DNA of 64,000 nucleotides from Woeseiaceae bacterium. Its GTDB lineage: Bacteria > Pseudomonadota > Gammaproteobacteria > Steroidobacterales > Woeseiaceae. The stretch is from contig JABDQH010000116.1 of NCBI GenBank assembly GCA_013042375.1, forward strand, positions 24,926-88,925, given 5' to 3'. Positions 36,182 to 44,552 of this stretch are shown one piece after another (the stretch's first letter is position 1; every line of letters starts with the position of its first letter). The notes beneath the pieces are model-generated. The model saw only the letters and a list, made by a program, of their open reading frames with translations. It was not told the origin of the DNA and did no database searches. Both the position numbers and the translations under genes were made by a program.

Positions 36182-36913
36182 TTGACCGAAACCGTCGAGA
36201 CGACCGCGACCGGCGCCATCCTATACGATAAGGCCATTATCAATCATATAACGGAAGCGCACTTCGCGACCGGGGGGTGGCCGCACGCCGAGGTCCTGAC
36301 CGGTTCGCTGCGGTCGAGCGGCCGCGGCAATACGCTGTATGTTGGCAATGTCCCGCGTCAGTTCGTGCTGCGTCATTACGTGCGCGGTGGCCTGATCGGC
36401 AAACTGATCCGCGACACCTACGTGTTTTCGGGTGCGGACAAGACGCGTTCGTTCATGGAATGGCGCCTGCTCGACAAGCTCGCTGCGAACAACATGCGTG
36501 TGCCGCGCCCGGCCGCGGCGCGCTACGTTCGCCGCGGCACGCTCTACACGGCCGATCTGATCACGGTGCGCGTCCCCGGTATCGTGCCGCTGTCGCAGTA
36601 CATCGCCGACAATGATCCTGACGAGTCGTTCTGGCGGGATTGCGGCGCGGCCATCTACGAGTTCCACGCGGCCGGCGTCTATCACGCCGACATGAATGCC
36701 TATAACGTCCAGATCGATAGCGATGGTACGTTGTGGCTCCTTGATTTCGACAAGGGGGCGCTGCGGTCTCCGGGTCCCTGGCAACAGGAAACGCTGGGTC
36801 GTCTGCACCGTTCTCTGCTAAAGATCGTCGGGCTCGAACCGCGGCTCAGCTTCCGTTCGCCGAACTGGAGGCAGCTGCTCGACGGCTACTTCGACGCGTC
36901 GAGATCGGCGTAG
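36182..36913 (+). CDS. kdkA: 3-deoxy-D-manno-octulosonate (Kdo) kinase
   Basis: A 243-residue protein of the KdkA family with a eukaryotic-kinase-like fold. The catalytic loop is YHADMNAYNVQI (HxD....N) and the metal motif is LLDFDKG. RQFVLRHYVRGGL and AYNVQID are typical for KdkA, which phosphorylates Kdo at position 4 in the LPS inner core. Translation starts at TTG 36182 behind AAGGAAAAGG; no good ATG exists upstream of the conserved part. Its end overlaps the convergent lpxL-like gene by 28 bp. Confidence 0.92.
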   Translation: MTETVETTATGAILYDKAIINHITEAHFATGGWPHAEVLTGSLRSSGRGNTLYVGNVPRQFVLRHYVRGGLIGKLIRDTYVFSGADKTRSFMEWRLLDKLAANNMRVPRPAAARYVRRGTLYTADLITVRVPGIVPLSQYIADNDPDESFWRDCGAAIYEFHAAGVYHADMNAYNVQIDSDGTLWLLDFDKGALRSPGPWQQETLGRLHRSLLKIVGLEPRLSFRSPNWRQLLDGYFDASRSA

Positions 36914-37821
36914 TAGTCGGGATAGCCCGCCGGCAGGTCCTTGAACTTGCGGTGAATCCAGAAGTACTGCTCAGTCGCCTTGCGGATGTGCTCCTCCAGC
37001 AACGCCACGTAGCGCTTCGTATCGGCAACCGGGTCATCGCTCGGGAAGTTCTCGAGCGGCGGCAGCAGGGTCATCTCGTAGGTACCGTCTCTCTTGCGCA
37101 ACGGGAAGAACGGTATGGTGACCGCATTGCCGAGGCGCGCCAGCGTTGATGTCGCGGTCGTGTGCAAGGCCGGGATACCAAAGAACTCGATAACTTCCGA
37201 ACCCTTGCGGTTGTAACTCTGGTCCGGCGCGTACCAGACGGCGCGCCCGTTGCGCAGGCTGCGCACCATCTTCTTGATGTCACGTTTCTCGATCGTGGAT
37301 TCGGCCGAGACTTCGCGGCCGCTGCGCTGCAGCTCCGTCATGAACTCGCTGCGGTTCTTGCGAAACACGGCATCGAAGGGCGGGATCTCGGTGGCCAGAA
37401 CCCGACCCATGATTTCGAGCGTCGTGAAGTGAGCGCTCAACAGGATGACGCCTTGTCCGGACTCGAGCGCATCGTTGACGTGTTCAACGCCGGTTAGCGT
37501 CGTAATGGACCGCAAGCGCCGGTCGCTGGCCCAGCGACCGAGACCCGTTTCGATCAACATCATGCCAAGCGCCTCGAAATGCTCGCGCGTCAGGTCGTCA
37601 AGCTGATTCTCCGGCATGGCGCGAAAACAAAGCGCGAGGTTTCGCCGGACGACCTCGCGCCGAGACCCGGCAAACCTGTATGCGAGACGACCGATGACCC
37701 GGCCGATCCACAGCGCGACGCGGTGTGGCAGCAAGCAGACCAGCCTGAGCAGGCCCATGCCGATCCACACGGGCCAGGTGCCCGGCGACCGGTAACTGGA
37801 CAGGGGTTTGCGCATGCTCAT
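36886..37821 (-). CDS. lpxL: Lipid A late acyltransferase (LpxL/LpxM family)
   Basis: A 311-residue membrane-anchored acyltransferase of the HtrB/MsbB family that adds a secondary acyl chain to Kdo2-lipid A. The catalytic H-x4-D/E box is SAHFTTLEIMG; further family motifs are VFRKNRSE, WYAPDQSY and the C-terminal QYFWIHRKFK. One N-terminal anchor is present (WIGMGLLRLVCLL). Whether it is LpxL or LpxM in acyl order is not decidable. It lies 12 bp after the aspartoacylase-like gene. Confidence 0.93.
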   Translation of the reverse strand: MSMRKPLSSYRSPGTWPVWIGMGLLRLVCLLPHRVALWIGRVIGRLAYRFAGSRREVVRRNLALCFRAMPENQLDDLTREHFEALGMMLIETGLGRWASDRRLRSITTLTGVEHVNDALESGQGVILLSAHFTTLEIMGRVLATEIPPFDAVFRKNRSEFMTELQRSGREVSAESTIEKRDIKKMVRSLRNGRAVWYAPDQSYNRKGSEVIEFFGIPALHTTATSTLARLGNAVTIPFFPLRKRDGTYEMTLLPPLENFPSDDPVADTKRYVALLEEHIRKATEQYFWIHRKFKDLPAGYPDYYADLDASK

Positions 37822-37833
37822 GCGAGCAGGATT

Positions 37834-39135
37834 CTACTCGGACATGCCGTCCACGTAACCACCGCGCTCGCGCTGCGGCGCGACGTCGGCGGCCGCTTCG
37901 TCTTCGACCTCGAAATCGTCGGCCTGGATAGCGATGTGGAACGCCGCGTTTCCCGGCATCACGACCTGGTTGCGCGCCATGCCGATGACGCGGCCCGACC
38001 AGGGCGAGCGCACCTCGGTGCGGGCATTGTTCATCGGGTCCGTAATCGTGCCGAGGAGGTCGCCCTTGCGCACGGTGGTGCCAAGGCCGACGTCGGCAAG
38101 CAAGATGCCGCCGTTGTCGGCGCGCACCCAGGACGAGCGGTAGTAGACTGGTTCGGGATCGCTCCAGCGACGCCGTTTCTTGACCATGTCGAGCGCAGCG
38201 AGCAGCGTATCGATGCCCTCGACGCCACGCTTGACCTCGGCGAGCTCGAGTTCGGACGGCCCGCCCGCTTCGACGGTCACGGCAGGAATTCCCGCGAGCG
38301 TCGCCGCATGACGCAGCGTGCCCGCGGTCGGTTTGCTGTGCAGTACGACCATCGCGCCGAAGCCCAGCGTCAGCGTCACGACGTCCGGATTCCTGAGGTC
38401 GGCGCGAATCTGGGGCAGGTTGGCGCGTTCGAACGAGCCGGTGTGCAGGTCGACGAGCGCATCGCAATGCGCGATCACCTGCGTGAACAGCGAGTGGGCA
38501 ATGCGCGCCGCCGCGCTGCCATTCGGGTTGCCCGGAAAATAGCGATTCAGGTCGCGTCGATCGGGCAGGTAGCGCGAACCGCGGCGAAAGCCCTGGACAT
38601 TGACAATGGGTACGCCGATCACGGCACCGGACAGTCGCTCGGGATTGATGTCGTGCAGCACACGGCGCACGATTTCGATGCCGTTGAGTTCGTCGCCGTG
38701 GACGGCCGCGGTAAGGCACAGCGTCGGTCCGGGCAGCGCACCGTTGACCGCGAGCACCGGCGTGGATACAGGCACGCCCTCGAAAAGCTGGGTCGCCGAC
38801 CACGACAGCCGGGCGGCGGAACCCGGCTCGACGCCGGTGCCGAGAATCCGCAGAGGCTCGGCCCGTCCGTCGGCCGTGGTCACGGCATCGGCGAGCGGCA
38901 CATCGTGTTCGTGTTCGGCCACGGCATCGACCAGTTCTTCGGCGACGGCTGAAGTCTCGCTGGAACGCGCGTCACCCTCATCGGTCGAATCCTGCATGAG
39001 GTCGACGCCGCCGTCCGAGCGCTCCACGGACGTCTCACCGGCCAGTGCGGCACCAGGCAGTCCGGAGATGCACCAGGCGGCCAGTGCGACGGGCAGCGGC
39101 CCGCAACTGGCGAGTTGTCGACGAATTGCGCGCAT
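37834..39135 (-). CDS. Secreted succinylglutamate desuccinylase/aspartoacylase-family protein
   Basis: A 433-residue M14-type metallohydrolase. A signal peptide (LPVALAAWCISGLPGAALA) and an acidic, low-complexity stretch (about residues 35-80) lead to the catalytic domain. Zinc ligands are seen in AAVHGDELNG and the later DLHTGSFERAN, with the glutamate in VTVEAGGPSELE. A C-terminal lipoyl-like beta domain (SPWSGRVIGMARNQVVMPGN) is typical. Members cleave N-acyl amino acids or peptides; this one's location in the periplasm suggests a wall-peptide or amide substrate, which is inference. The start at 39135 is set by the signal peptide. Confidence 0.87.
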   Translation of the reverse strand: MRAIRRQLASCGPLPVALAAWCISGLPGAALAGETSVERSDGGVDLMQDSTDEGDARSSETSAVAEELVDAVAEHEHDVPLADAVTTADGRAEPLRILGTGVEPGSAARLSWSATQLFEGVPVSTPVLAVNGALPGPTLCLTAAVHGDELNGIEIVRRVLHDINPERLSGAVIGVPIVNVQGFRRGSRYLPDRRDLNRYFPGNPNGSAAARIAHSLFTQVIAHCDALVDLHTGSFERANLPQIRADLRNPDVVTLTLGFGAMVVLHSKPTAGTLRHAATLAGIPAVTVEAGGPSELELAEVKRGVEGIDTLLAALDMVKKRRRWSDPEPVYYRSSWVRADNGGILLADVGLGTTVRKGDLLGTITDPMNNARTEVRSPWSGRVIGMARNQVVMPGNAAFHIAIQADDFEVEDEAAADVAPQRERGGYVDGMSE

Positions 39136-39217
39136 ACGATGACTTAAATTACGGCAAAATAGCCGCACCTTCCGTGAAGCAAGCAAAGATTTTCGATTGA
39201 AACCTGAATTACGTCAA

Positions 39218-41101
39218 ATGACAAGCATGCGTCTGTGCCTCGCGTTTTTCGTCGTGCTCGGCGCTGGAACTGTGAGCGCGAGCGACGTGTTTCCGCAGCC
39301 GCCCGAGCTGCGGCCTGACGTCGATTTCTGGGTATCGATATTTACCGAGTACTCCACCGAAGAAGGCGTGCTGCACGACAACCGTAAGCTGGGTGTCGTC
39401 TACGCTCGCGTTGCGGTGCCGGCCGCGCTCTCGCGACGCGAGCGCAATCGGCGCATCGCCAAGCGCCGCAAGGAACTGCAGTCCGTGCTGCGCACGCTGG
39501 CGGCGGGCAAGCGCGACAATCTCAGCGACGAAGAAGCGCGCGTCCTCGCGCTGTGGCCTGCCGGCGTCACCAACAAGACGCTGTCCACCGCCGTCGGCCG
39601 CATTCGTTTCCAGTTGGGTCTCAAGGATCGTTTCCGGCGCGGCCTCGAGCGCTCGGGACGCTGGCGCGACTATGTCAATGACCAGTTCACGGCGCTCGGC
39701 GTGCCGGTCGAACTCGCGGCACTGCCGCACGTCGAGTCGTCCTACAATCCGGCGGCGCGCTCGCACGTCGGCGCTTCGGGCATCTGGCAGTTCACGCGCA
39801 GCACCGGCCGCCGCTACATGCGTGTCGACCATGTCGTTGACGAGCGCAACGATCCGTTCGCGGCGACGCGTGCCGCGGGGCGCCTGCTCGCCTACAACTA
39901 CTCGATCACGGGTAACTGGCCGATGGCGATTACGGCTTACAACCATGGCCTGTCGGGGGTACGCCGGGCAATGCGCCGCCATGGCGACGATGCGCTCGTC
40001 GATATCCTGCGCAACTATAACGGGCGCACCTTCGGTTTCGCGTCGCGCAACTTCTACGTCGCATTCCTCGCCGCTATGGAGGTCGACCAGAATCCGGACA
40101 AGTACTTCCCGGGCGTCATGCCGGACGATCCGACCGAATACGCGGCCGTCAAACTGACCAGCTACGTGTCGGCCGACGGGCTGAGCGAGGCGACGGGCGT
40201 GTCCGAGCGGCAGATCGCGCGCCATAACCCGGGCCTGCAGGCAACGGTCTGGGAGGGCAGCAAGCACTTGCCGAAGGGTTATGAACTGAGGCTGCCCGTG
40301 GCGGCGACGTCGTCGCCCCTCGCAACGCTGATCGCCAGGCTCCCCGACGATGCGGCCTTCGACAAGCAGCTGCCCGACCTTTTCCACACGGTCTCGCGCG
40401 GCGACACGCTGTCCCAGATCGCCGCCGCTTACGACACACGCGTGTCGACACTGGTCGCGCTCAACCAGCTCAGCAGCAGCCACCGTATTCGCGCGGGACA
40501 GCGCCTGCGGCTGCCGGCGGCAGGCCCGCTGCCTGCCGCGCCCGAACCGGCATCGCCCGAACCCGTCGTCGTGGCCGCGACGGCACCGGCCGTCGAGGAG
40601 CCGGCACCGGTGGCCGTCGAGGTTACGAGCCTGCTGCCGGGCACGGTCCGGACGGCCCTGTTATCGGACCCGAGCGACTACACGGTCGCTGACGATGGCA
40701 CGATCGAGGTGCAGCCGCTCGAGACACTCGGGCACTACGGCGACTGGCTCGAGATCAAGACGCAGCGACTGCGTGACCTGAATGGCCTTGCGTTTCGCAC
40801 GCCCGTGGAGCTCGGCCAGCGGATTCGGCTCGACCTCGGCACGGTCGACGCGAAGTCGTTCGAGGAGCAGCGCGTCGCGTATCACCGCGCCCAGCAGGAC
40901 AGGTTCTTCCGGCGCCACGTCATCAGCGATGTCATCGAGCACACGATTCGCCGCGGCGAGTCGATCTGGATCGTTGCGCTAAGGCGGTACGAAGTGCCCA
41001 TGTGGCTGTTTCGCCAGTACAACCCGGGTCTCGACATGCACAATGTGCGCCCGGGAATGCGCGTGCAAATTCCGGTGTTGGCAGACGCAAGCTCGGGTTG
41101 A
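39218..41101 (+). CDS. mltD: Membrane-bound lytic murein transglycosylase D, LysM-containing
   Basis: A 627-residue periplasmic protein. A signal peptide (MRLCLAFFVVLGAGTVSAS) precedes the SLT domain around residues 145-290, with catalytic Glu in LPHVESSYNP and the fold motif SGIWQFTRSTGR, YNYSITG and AYNHG. LysM modules follow near residues 390-435 (HTVSRGDTLSQIAAAY) and at the C-terminus (HTIRRGESIWIVALR). It cleaves glycan strands to 1,6-anhydro products. The ATG at 39218 or 39227 is used; an upstream TTG at 39197 is less likely. The stop overlaps the next start by one base. Confidence 0.93.
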   Translation: MTSMRLCLAFFVVLGAGTVSASDVFPQPPELRPDVDFWVSIFTEYSTEEGVLHDNRKLGVVYARVAVPAALSRRERNRRIAKRRKELQSVLRTLAAGKRDNLSDEEARVLALWPAGVTNKTLSTAVGRIRFQLGLKDRFRRGLERSGRWRDYVNDQFTALGVPVELAALPHVESSYNPAARSHVGASGIWQFTRSTGRRYMRVDHVVDERNDPFAATRAAGRLLAYNYSITGNWPMAITAYNHGLSGVRRAMRRHGDDALVDILRNYNGRTFGFASRNFYVAFLAAMEVDQNPDKYFPGVMPDDPTEYAAVKLTSYVSADGLSEATGVSERQIARHNPGLQATVWEGSKHLPKGYELRLPVAATSSPLATLIARLPDDAAFDKQLPDLFHTVSRGDTLSQIAAAYDTRVSTLVALNQLSSSHRIRAGQRLRLPAAGPLPAAPEPASPEPVVVAATAPAVEEPAPVAVEVTSLLPGTVRTALLSDPSDYTVADDGTIEVQPLETLGHYGDWLEIKTQRLRDLNGLAFRTPVELGQRIRLDLGTVDAKSFEEQRVAYHRAQQDRFFRRHVISDVIEHTIRRGESIWIVALRRYEVPMWLFRQYNPGLDMHNVRPGMRVQIPVLADASSG

Positions 41102-41502
41102 TGGACACGCGCCGCAAGTACCTCCTGCTGCGTCTGGCACCGGTCTTGCTGGTCGCGGCCGCGGCCGCACTCTGGTTCGCCGACGTGCAGCAGGGCGGCC
41201 CGTGGGTCGCGAGGAATCTGGTCCCGCTCGTCGTCCTGGTGGCGCTGGCCTGGGCCACACTGCGGCGCGGCGACGGGCGATGGTCCGGCGCGGGTCTGCG
41301 CATGCCGCTCGGCACACTCGGCTTTGCGGTGCCGGCTCTCGGCCTGTCGGCCTACCTGCACTATGCGTATGCCGTTAACCTCAACGACATGTTCAGCGAT
41401 GCAGAATACCCGGACCGGGTGTTCCGCTTCCTGCCGGCGTATACGCTCGTGGCCGGCGGCATTGGTTTCGCGATCGGCTGGATCGCGGGTCGCAATGTGT
41501 GA
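41101..41502 (+). CDS. Small multi-pass membrane protein of unknown function
   Basis: A 133-residue protein with four predicted helices (about residues 8-24, 36-51, 67-84 and 108-127) and a short acidic loop (NLNDMFSDAEYPDR). I recognise no family. The ATG overlaps the mltD stop (TGATG), so it is co-translated with the transglycosylase and may help localise or regulate it. Confidence 0.78.
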   Translation: MDTRRKYLLLRLAPVLLVAAAAALWFADVQQGGPWVARNLVPLVVLVALAWATLRRGDGRWSGAGLRMPLGTLGFAVPALGLSAYLHYAYAVNLNDMFSDAEYPDRVFRFLPAYTLVAGGIGFAIGWIAGRNV

Positions 41503-41547
41503 AACGTCCCTTTTTTGTCAGCTTCGAGGTTTGCTAGTCTAGCTGCC

Positions 41548-42039
41548 ATGAGATTGTTCGCCGTCATCGTCATCTGCCTGCTCGCGCCCGGACTGATCCA
41601 GGCCGGCAACTTCCCGGTCGCGGATTTCGTGGTCATCGAGAAGAACGCGCGCAAGCTGCACCTGTTGCAGGGCGGCGAGATATTTCGCACTTTCCGCGTC
41701 GCGCTCGGGCTGCAACCGGTGGGTGACAAGAGACAGGAAGGCGATTTCCGAACGCCCGAGGGGCGTTACCTGCTCGATCGGCGCAACCCGAACAGCGAAT
41801 TTTTCCTGTCGATCGGTATATCGTACCCGGACGCCCGGGACCGCAGCGAAGCCGCGGCACAGGGCGTCAGCCCCGGCGGCGCGATCATGATTCACGGCCA
41901 ACCCAATGCGCCCACGCGCTCCGAGGCCTACTACCGCACGCGCGACTGGACCAACGGCTGCATCGCCGTCTCGAATTCCGACATGATCGATATCTGGCTG
42001 ATGACCGGCGAGAACACACCGATCGAAATCCGTCCCTGA
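41548..42039 (+). CDS. L,D-transpeptidase (YkuD domain)
   Basis: A 163-residue protein with a signal peptide (MRLFAVIVICLLAPGLIQA) and one YkuD catalytic domain. The active-site motif is intact: IMIHGQPN followed by DWTNGCIAVSNSDM with the catalytic cysteine. Small YkuD proteins of this size are often of the ErfK/YafK type and act in peptidoglycan 3-3 crosslinking or cleaving Lpp attachment. The ATG at 41548 is preferred over a TTG at 41515. Its stop abuts ppnN with zero spacing. Confidence 0.92.
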   Translation: MRLFAVIVICLLAPGLIQAGNFPVADFVVIEKNARKLHLLQGGEIFRTFRVALGLQPVGDKRQEGDFRTPEGRYLLDRRNPNSEFFLSIGISYPDARDRSEAAAQGVSPGGAIMIHGQPNAPTRSEAYYRTRDWTNGCIAVSNSDMIDIWLMTGENTPIEIRP

Positions 42040-43407
42040 ATGGCACCGCAATTCGTCGATGCCGAGGTTTGGCCGGAGGGCAGCCTCGAGGTTTTGTCCC
42101 AGTTCGAGATCGATCAGCTGCAGTCGAGCGGTTCGGGCGGGCTGTACCCCTTGTTGCGGCGCTGCATGCTCGCGGTCCTGAATTCGGACAGCGACGTCGA
42201 CGATGCAGGCCTGCTGCTCGAGCGATTCCGCGATTTCGAAGTCGGTTTCATTCGCCAGGACCGGGGACTCAAGGTAACGCTCAGGAACGCGCCGGCCGAG
42301 TCCTTCGTCGATGGCCGCATGATTCGCGGCACGCGCGAACTGCTGTCGGCCGTGTTGCGCGATATTGTCTTTACGCGTAACGACATCGTCGACAGCGGTC
42401 GCTTCGACCTGTCGGCCTCGGACGGCATCACCAATGCCGTGTTTCATATCGTGCGCAACGCCAGGCTGCTCAAGCTGCCGGCGACGGCCAATCTCGTCGT
42501 CTGCTGGGGCGGACACGCCATCAGCCGCGAGGAATACGACTATTCCAAGAGGGTCGGCTATGAACTCGGGCTGCGCGGTTTGAACGTGTGTACGGGATGC
42601 GGACCCGGGGCGATGAAGGGCCCGATGAAAGGCGCGACCATCGGTCACGCGAAGCAGCGCATCCGCCGCGGGCGTTACGTCGGCATCACCGAGGCCGGCA
42701 TGAGCGCCGCCGAGTCGCCCAACCCGATCGTCAATTCGCTCGTCATCATGCCCGACATGGAAAAGCGCCTCGAGGCTTTCGTGCGCGTCGGCCATGGCAT
42801 CATCGTCTTCCCGGGCGGCGTCGGCACGGCCGAGGAAATCCTGTTCCTGCTCGGGGTGCTGCTACACCCGGAGAACGAGACGTTGCCGTTTCCGCTCGTG
42901 ATGACCGGGCCCGCGTCATCGGAGGCGTATTTCCGGCGCATCGACGAGTTCGTCGGCGCGACGCTCGGGCCCGAGGCGCAGCGGCGCTACGAGATCATCG
43001 TTAACGACCCGCCGGCCGTCGCACGGGCGATGAGCCGGAGCCTCGAGGACGTGCTCGCGTATCGCAAGGAACACAGCGATGCCTTCTATTTCAACTGGCG
43101 CCTTAAGATCGACGAGCATTTCCAGAACCCCTTCACGGCAAACCACGCGTCGATGAGCAGCCTGCGTATCGACGAGGACATGCCGCGCCATGAGCTGGCG
43201 GCCAACTTGCGGCGCGCATTTTCCGGCATCGTGTCGGGAAATGTCCGTGAGGACACCGCCGCACTCATCGAACGCGAAGGGCCGTTCGAAATCCGCGGGT
43301 CGCGTCGCATCATGAGTCTGCTTGACGACATGCTGGCGGCATTCGTTCTCCAGAACCGCATGAAGATATCGCGAGGCGACTACGCGCCCTGCTACACGAT
43401 TAAGTAA
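42040..43407 (+). CDS. ppnN: Pyrimidine/purine nucleotide 5'-monophosphate nucleosidase
   Basis: A 455-residue protein of the YgdH/PpnN family, a LOG-like Rossmann enzyme. The nucleotide/ribose motif is FPGGVGTAEE, with WGGHAIS and CTGCGPGAMKGPMKGA as further conserved stretches. PpnN cleaves NMPs to base and ribose 5-phosphate and is stimulated by (p)ppGpp in E. coli. Length matches E. coli PpnN (454). The start follows the L,D-transpeptidase stop directly. A near-copy of the stop-codon region (GATTAAGTAAA) recurs 21 bp downstream. Confidence 0.95.
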   Translation: MAPQFVDAEVWPEGSLEVLSQFEIDQLQSSGSGGLYPLLRRCMLAVLNSDSDVDDAGLLLERFRDFEVGFIRQDRGLKVTLRNAPAESFVDGRMIRGTRELLSAVLRDIVFTRNDIVDSGRFDLSASDGITNAVFHIVRNARLLKLPATANLVVCWGGHAISREEYDYSKRVGYELGLRGLNVCTGCGPGAMKGPMKGATIGHAKQRIRRGRYVGITEAGMSAAESPNPIVNSLVIMPDMEKRLEAFVRVGHGIIVFPGGVGTAEEILFLLGVLLHPENETLPFPLVMTGPASSEAYFRRIDEFVGATLGPEAQRRYEIIVNDPPAVARAMSRSLEDVLAYRKEHSDAFYFNWRLKIDEHFQNPFTANHASMSSLRIDEDMPRHELAANLRRAFSGIVSGNVREDTAALIEREGPFEIRGSRRIMSLLDDMLAAFVLQNRMKISRGDYAPCYTIK

Positions 43408-43429
43408 AGCCGTCGCATGATTAAGTAAA
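43398..43429. repeat. Direct repeat of the ppnN stop-codon context
   Basis: GATTAAGTAAA occurs at 43398-43408 and again at 43419-43429, a 21-bp period. The first copy contains the ppnN stop (TAA at 43405-43407). The bases between the copies differ from those after, so this is a short imperfect duplication. Confidence 0.7.
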
Positions 43430-43547
43430 ACAGAAACGCAACTTTTTGTTTTAGAAGGGAAAGTGCCGTTCCGCACTGTGATGCAGTTCCTGTGAATCTG
43501 CCCTGTATCGACCTACTCTTTGTCCAAAGGATCGACTGGGCAAGGCA

Positions 43548-43823
43548 ATGCCGGACAGCAAACGCGTGAGATGGGAAGACCGCTTCGGTACGGATACCGG
43601 ACGTGTCGCCAAGATCGAAAACGGGAGTGTCGGAAAAGACCAACCCGCCGCCAACGATGCGGATGGCTGGGACCAGTATCGTCAATGGATATCCAAGGCG
43701 CCGGTACCGGGCACGAAGAGGTCCGGCATCGATCCGTCGCTGTATTCCTGGAAAGGTTACCGGGACTGGACGGACAAGGTGCGTCGCAACTGGTCGAAAG
43801 ACCCCGACGACGACCAGCAATAG
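43548..43823 (+). CDS. Hypothetical small hydrophilic protein
   Basis: A 91-residue, Trp- and Asp-rich soluble protein without signal peptide (RVRWEDRFGTD, WDQYRQWISK, SWKGYRDWTD). I do not recognise a family. It is chosen over the other overlapping frames because of its plausible composition, and because a plus-strand terminator follows 22 bp after its stop. AAGG lies close before the ATG. The 140 bp ahead of it hold no other gene. Confidence 0.6.
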   Translation: MPDSKRVRWEDRFGTDTGRVAKIENGSVGKDQPAANDADGWDQYRQWISKAPVPGTKRSGIDPSLYSWKGYRDWTDKVRRNWSKDPDDDQQ

Positions 43824-43845
43824 GTACCCGAAACTGATTGATCTG

Positions 43846-43870
43846 AACGCCGGCTTTTGCCGGCGTTTTG
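43846..43870 (+). terminator. Rho-independent terminator
   Basis: AACGCCGGC (43846-43854) pairs with GCCGGCGTT (43859-43867) around a TTTT loop, followed by a T-run GTTTTG. This closes the transcript of the small gene ending at 43823. The remaining bases to 43988 show nothing coding. Confidence 0.9.
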
Positions 43871-43988
43871 TCATATGTAAGCGGCCCGTTGCGGGCCCGC
43901 TGCGAAGCTCGGTGAGACTGTGAGCCACATCCCCGCTTACAACGGAACTGCGTCGAAAAATTGCGTTTGCCCGGGCGGTCTAAAAGCA

Positions 43989-44040
43989 AGCTGTGAACAA
44001 CCTCACAGCTATTTTCTCTGCCGTTTTTAGAATGCAATAC
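43989..44040 (+). promoter_or_regulatory. CRP/Vfr-like box with class II spaced -10 element
   Basis: TGTGA (43992-43996), six bases, then TCACA (44003-44007) is the exact CRP half-site pair; the symmetry extends to AGCTGTGA/TCACAGCT. TAGAAT at 44028-44033 is a good -10 hexamer and places the start near 44041, 41.5 bases from the box centre at 43999.5. That is the classical class II activator position, and no -35 element is needed. The hairpin could alternatively act in RNA, as it is followed by ATTTTCTC. Confidence 0.65.
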
Positions 44041-44068
44041 ACGGTTCACAGCAACAGCTTTTCCAAGT

Positions 44069-44260
44069 ATGTCAAAGAAGGTCAAGGACAACCCGGACGG
44101 CATCGATTTCCTGAAGAATGAGTCTGCGCGGCAACGCTGGGAGCTTTTTCATCGCGCGATCGCTCATGCCAAGGAATCCAACAATTCCGATCTCGACGAT
44201 GCCGATATCGTGAGCACCGACGCCGAATACGCCGGGCCGCTGTTGACCATCGTGAAGTGA
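44069..44260 (+). CDS. Small hypothetical protein (63 aa) behind a CRP-like promoter
   Basis: A 63-residue soluble protein with a basic start (MSKKVKDN), a central amphipathic helix (NESARQRWELFHRAIAHAKE) and an acidic second half. It has no recognised family. It follows the CRP-like promoter by about 28 bases and is 7 bp ahead of a small membrane protein gene, suggesting a two-gene or longer unit. The Shine-Dalgarno is weak. Confidence 0.6.
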   Translation: MSKKVKDNPDGIDFLKNESARQRWELFHRAIAHAKESNNSDLDDADIVSTDAEYAGPLLTIVK

Positions 44261-44267
44261 GTCCGAG

Positions 44268-44513
44268 ATGGAATGTCTGCTCCTGTATCTCGATAACCTG
44301 GACGATCTGTACGGCGCCGTCGGCCTCGTCTGGGAGGATGTAAGGAACGCCATTGCGCTGGTCGCCAGCGCACTGCTGGTCCTCCTTACAGCCACGTCCG
44401 CTTTCCTCCTGGCATGGTCGTACCCGCCGCTCGCCCTTGGCGTTGCAGCGCTCCTGCTTGTCGTTTTCCTGCTTCGCTCGGTCAACACCCCGGCCTTGAA
44501 ATCCTGGGCCTGA
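44268..44513 (+). CDS. Small membrane protein (81 aa)
   Basis: An 81-residue protein with an acidic N-terminus (MECLLLYLDNLDDLYG) and two predicted membrane helices (about residues 29-47 and 53-70). No family is recognised. It lies 7 bp after the 63-residue gene and 39 bp before htpG, so it may belong to the same CRP-controlled transcript. GAG-rich sequence before the ATG serves as ribosome-binding site. Confidence 0.6.
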   Translation: MECLLLYLDNLDDLYGAVGLVWEDVRNAIALVASALLVLLTATSAFLLAWSYPPLALGVAALLLVVFLLRSVNTPALKSWA

Positions 44514-44552
44514 TCCCCATCGTCTCTGCTTTCTGGCGGAGAGGTTTGGGGC

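Noticed and set aside
43392..43928. 178-codon minus-strand frame over the small gene at 43548-43823
   Set aside because: It runs into the ppnN 3' region and terminator; composition is less natural, and the terminator orientation supports the plus-strand frame. Some doubt remains.
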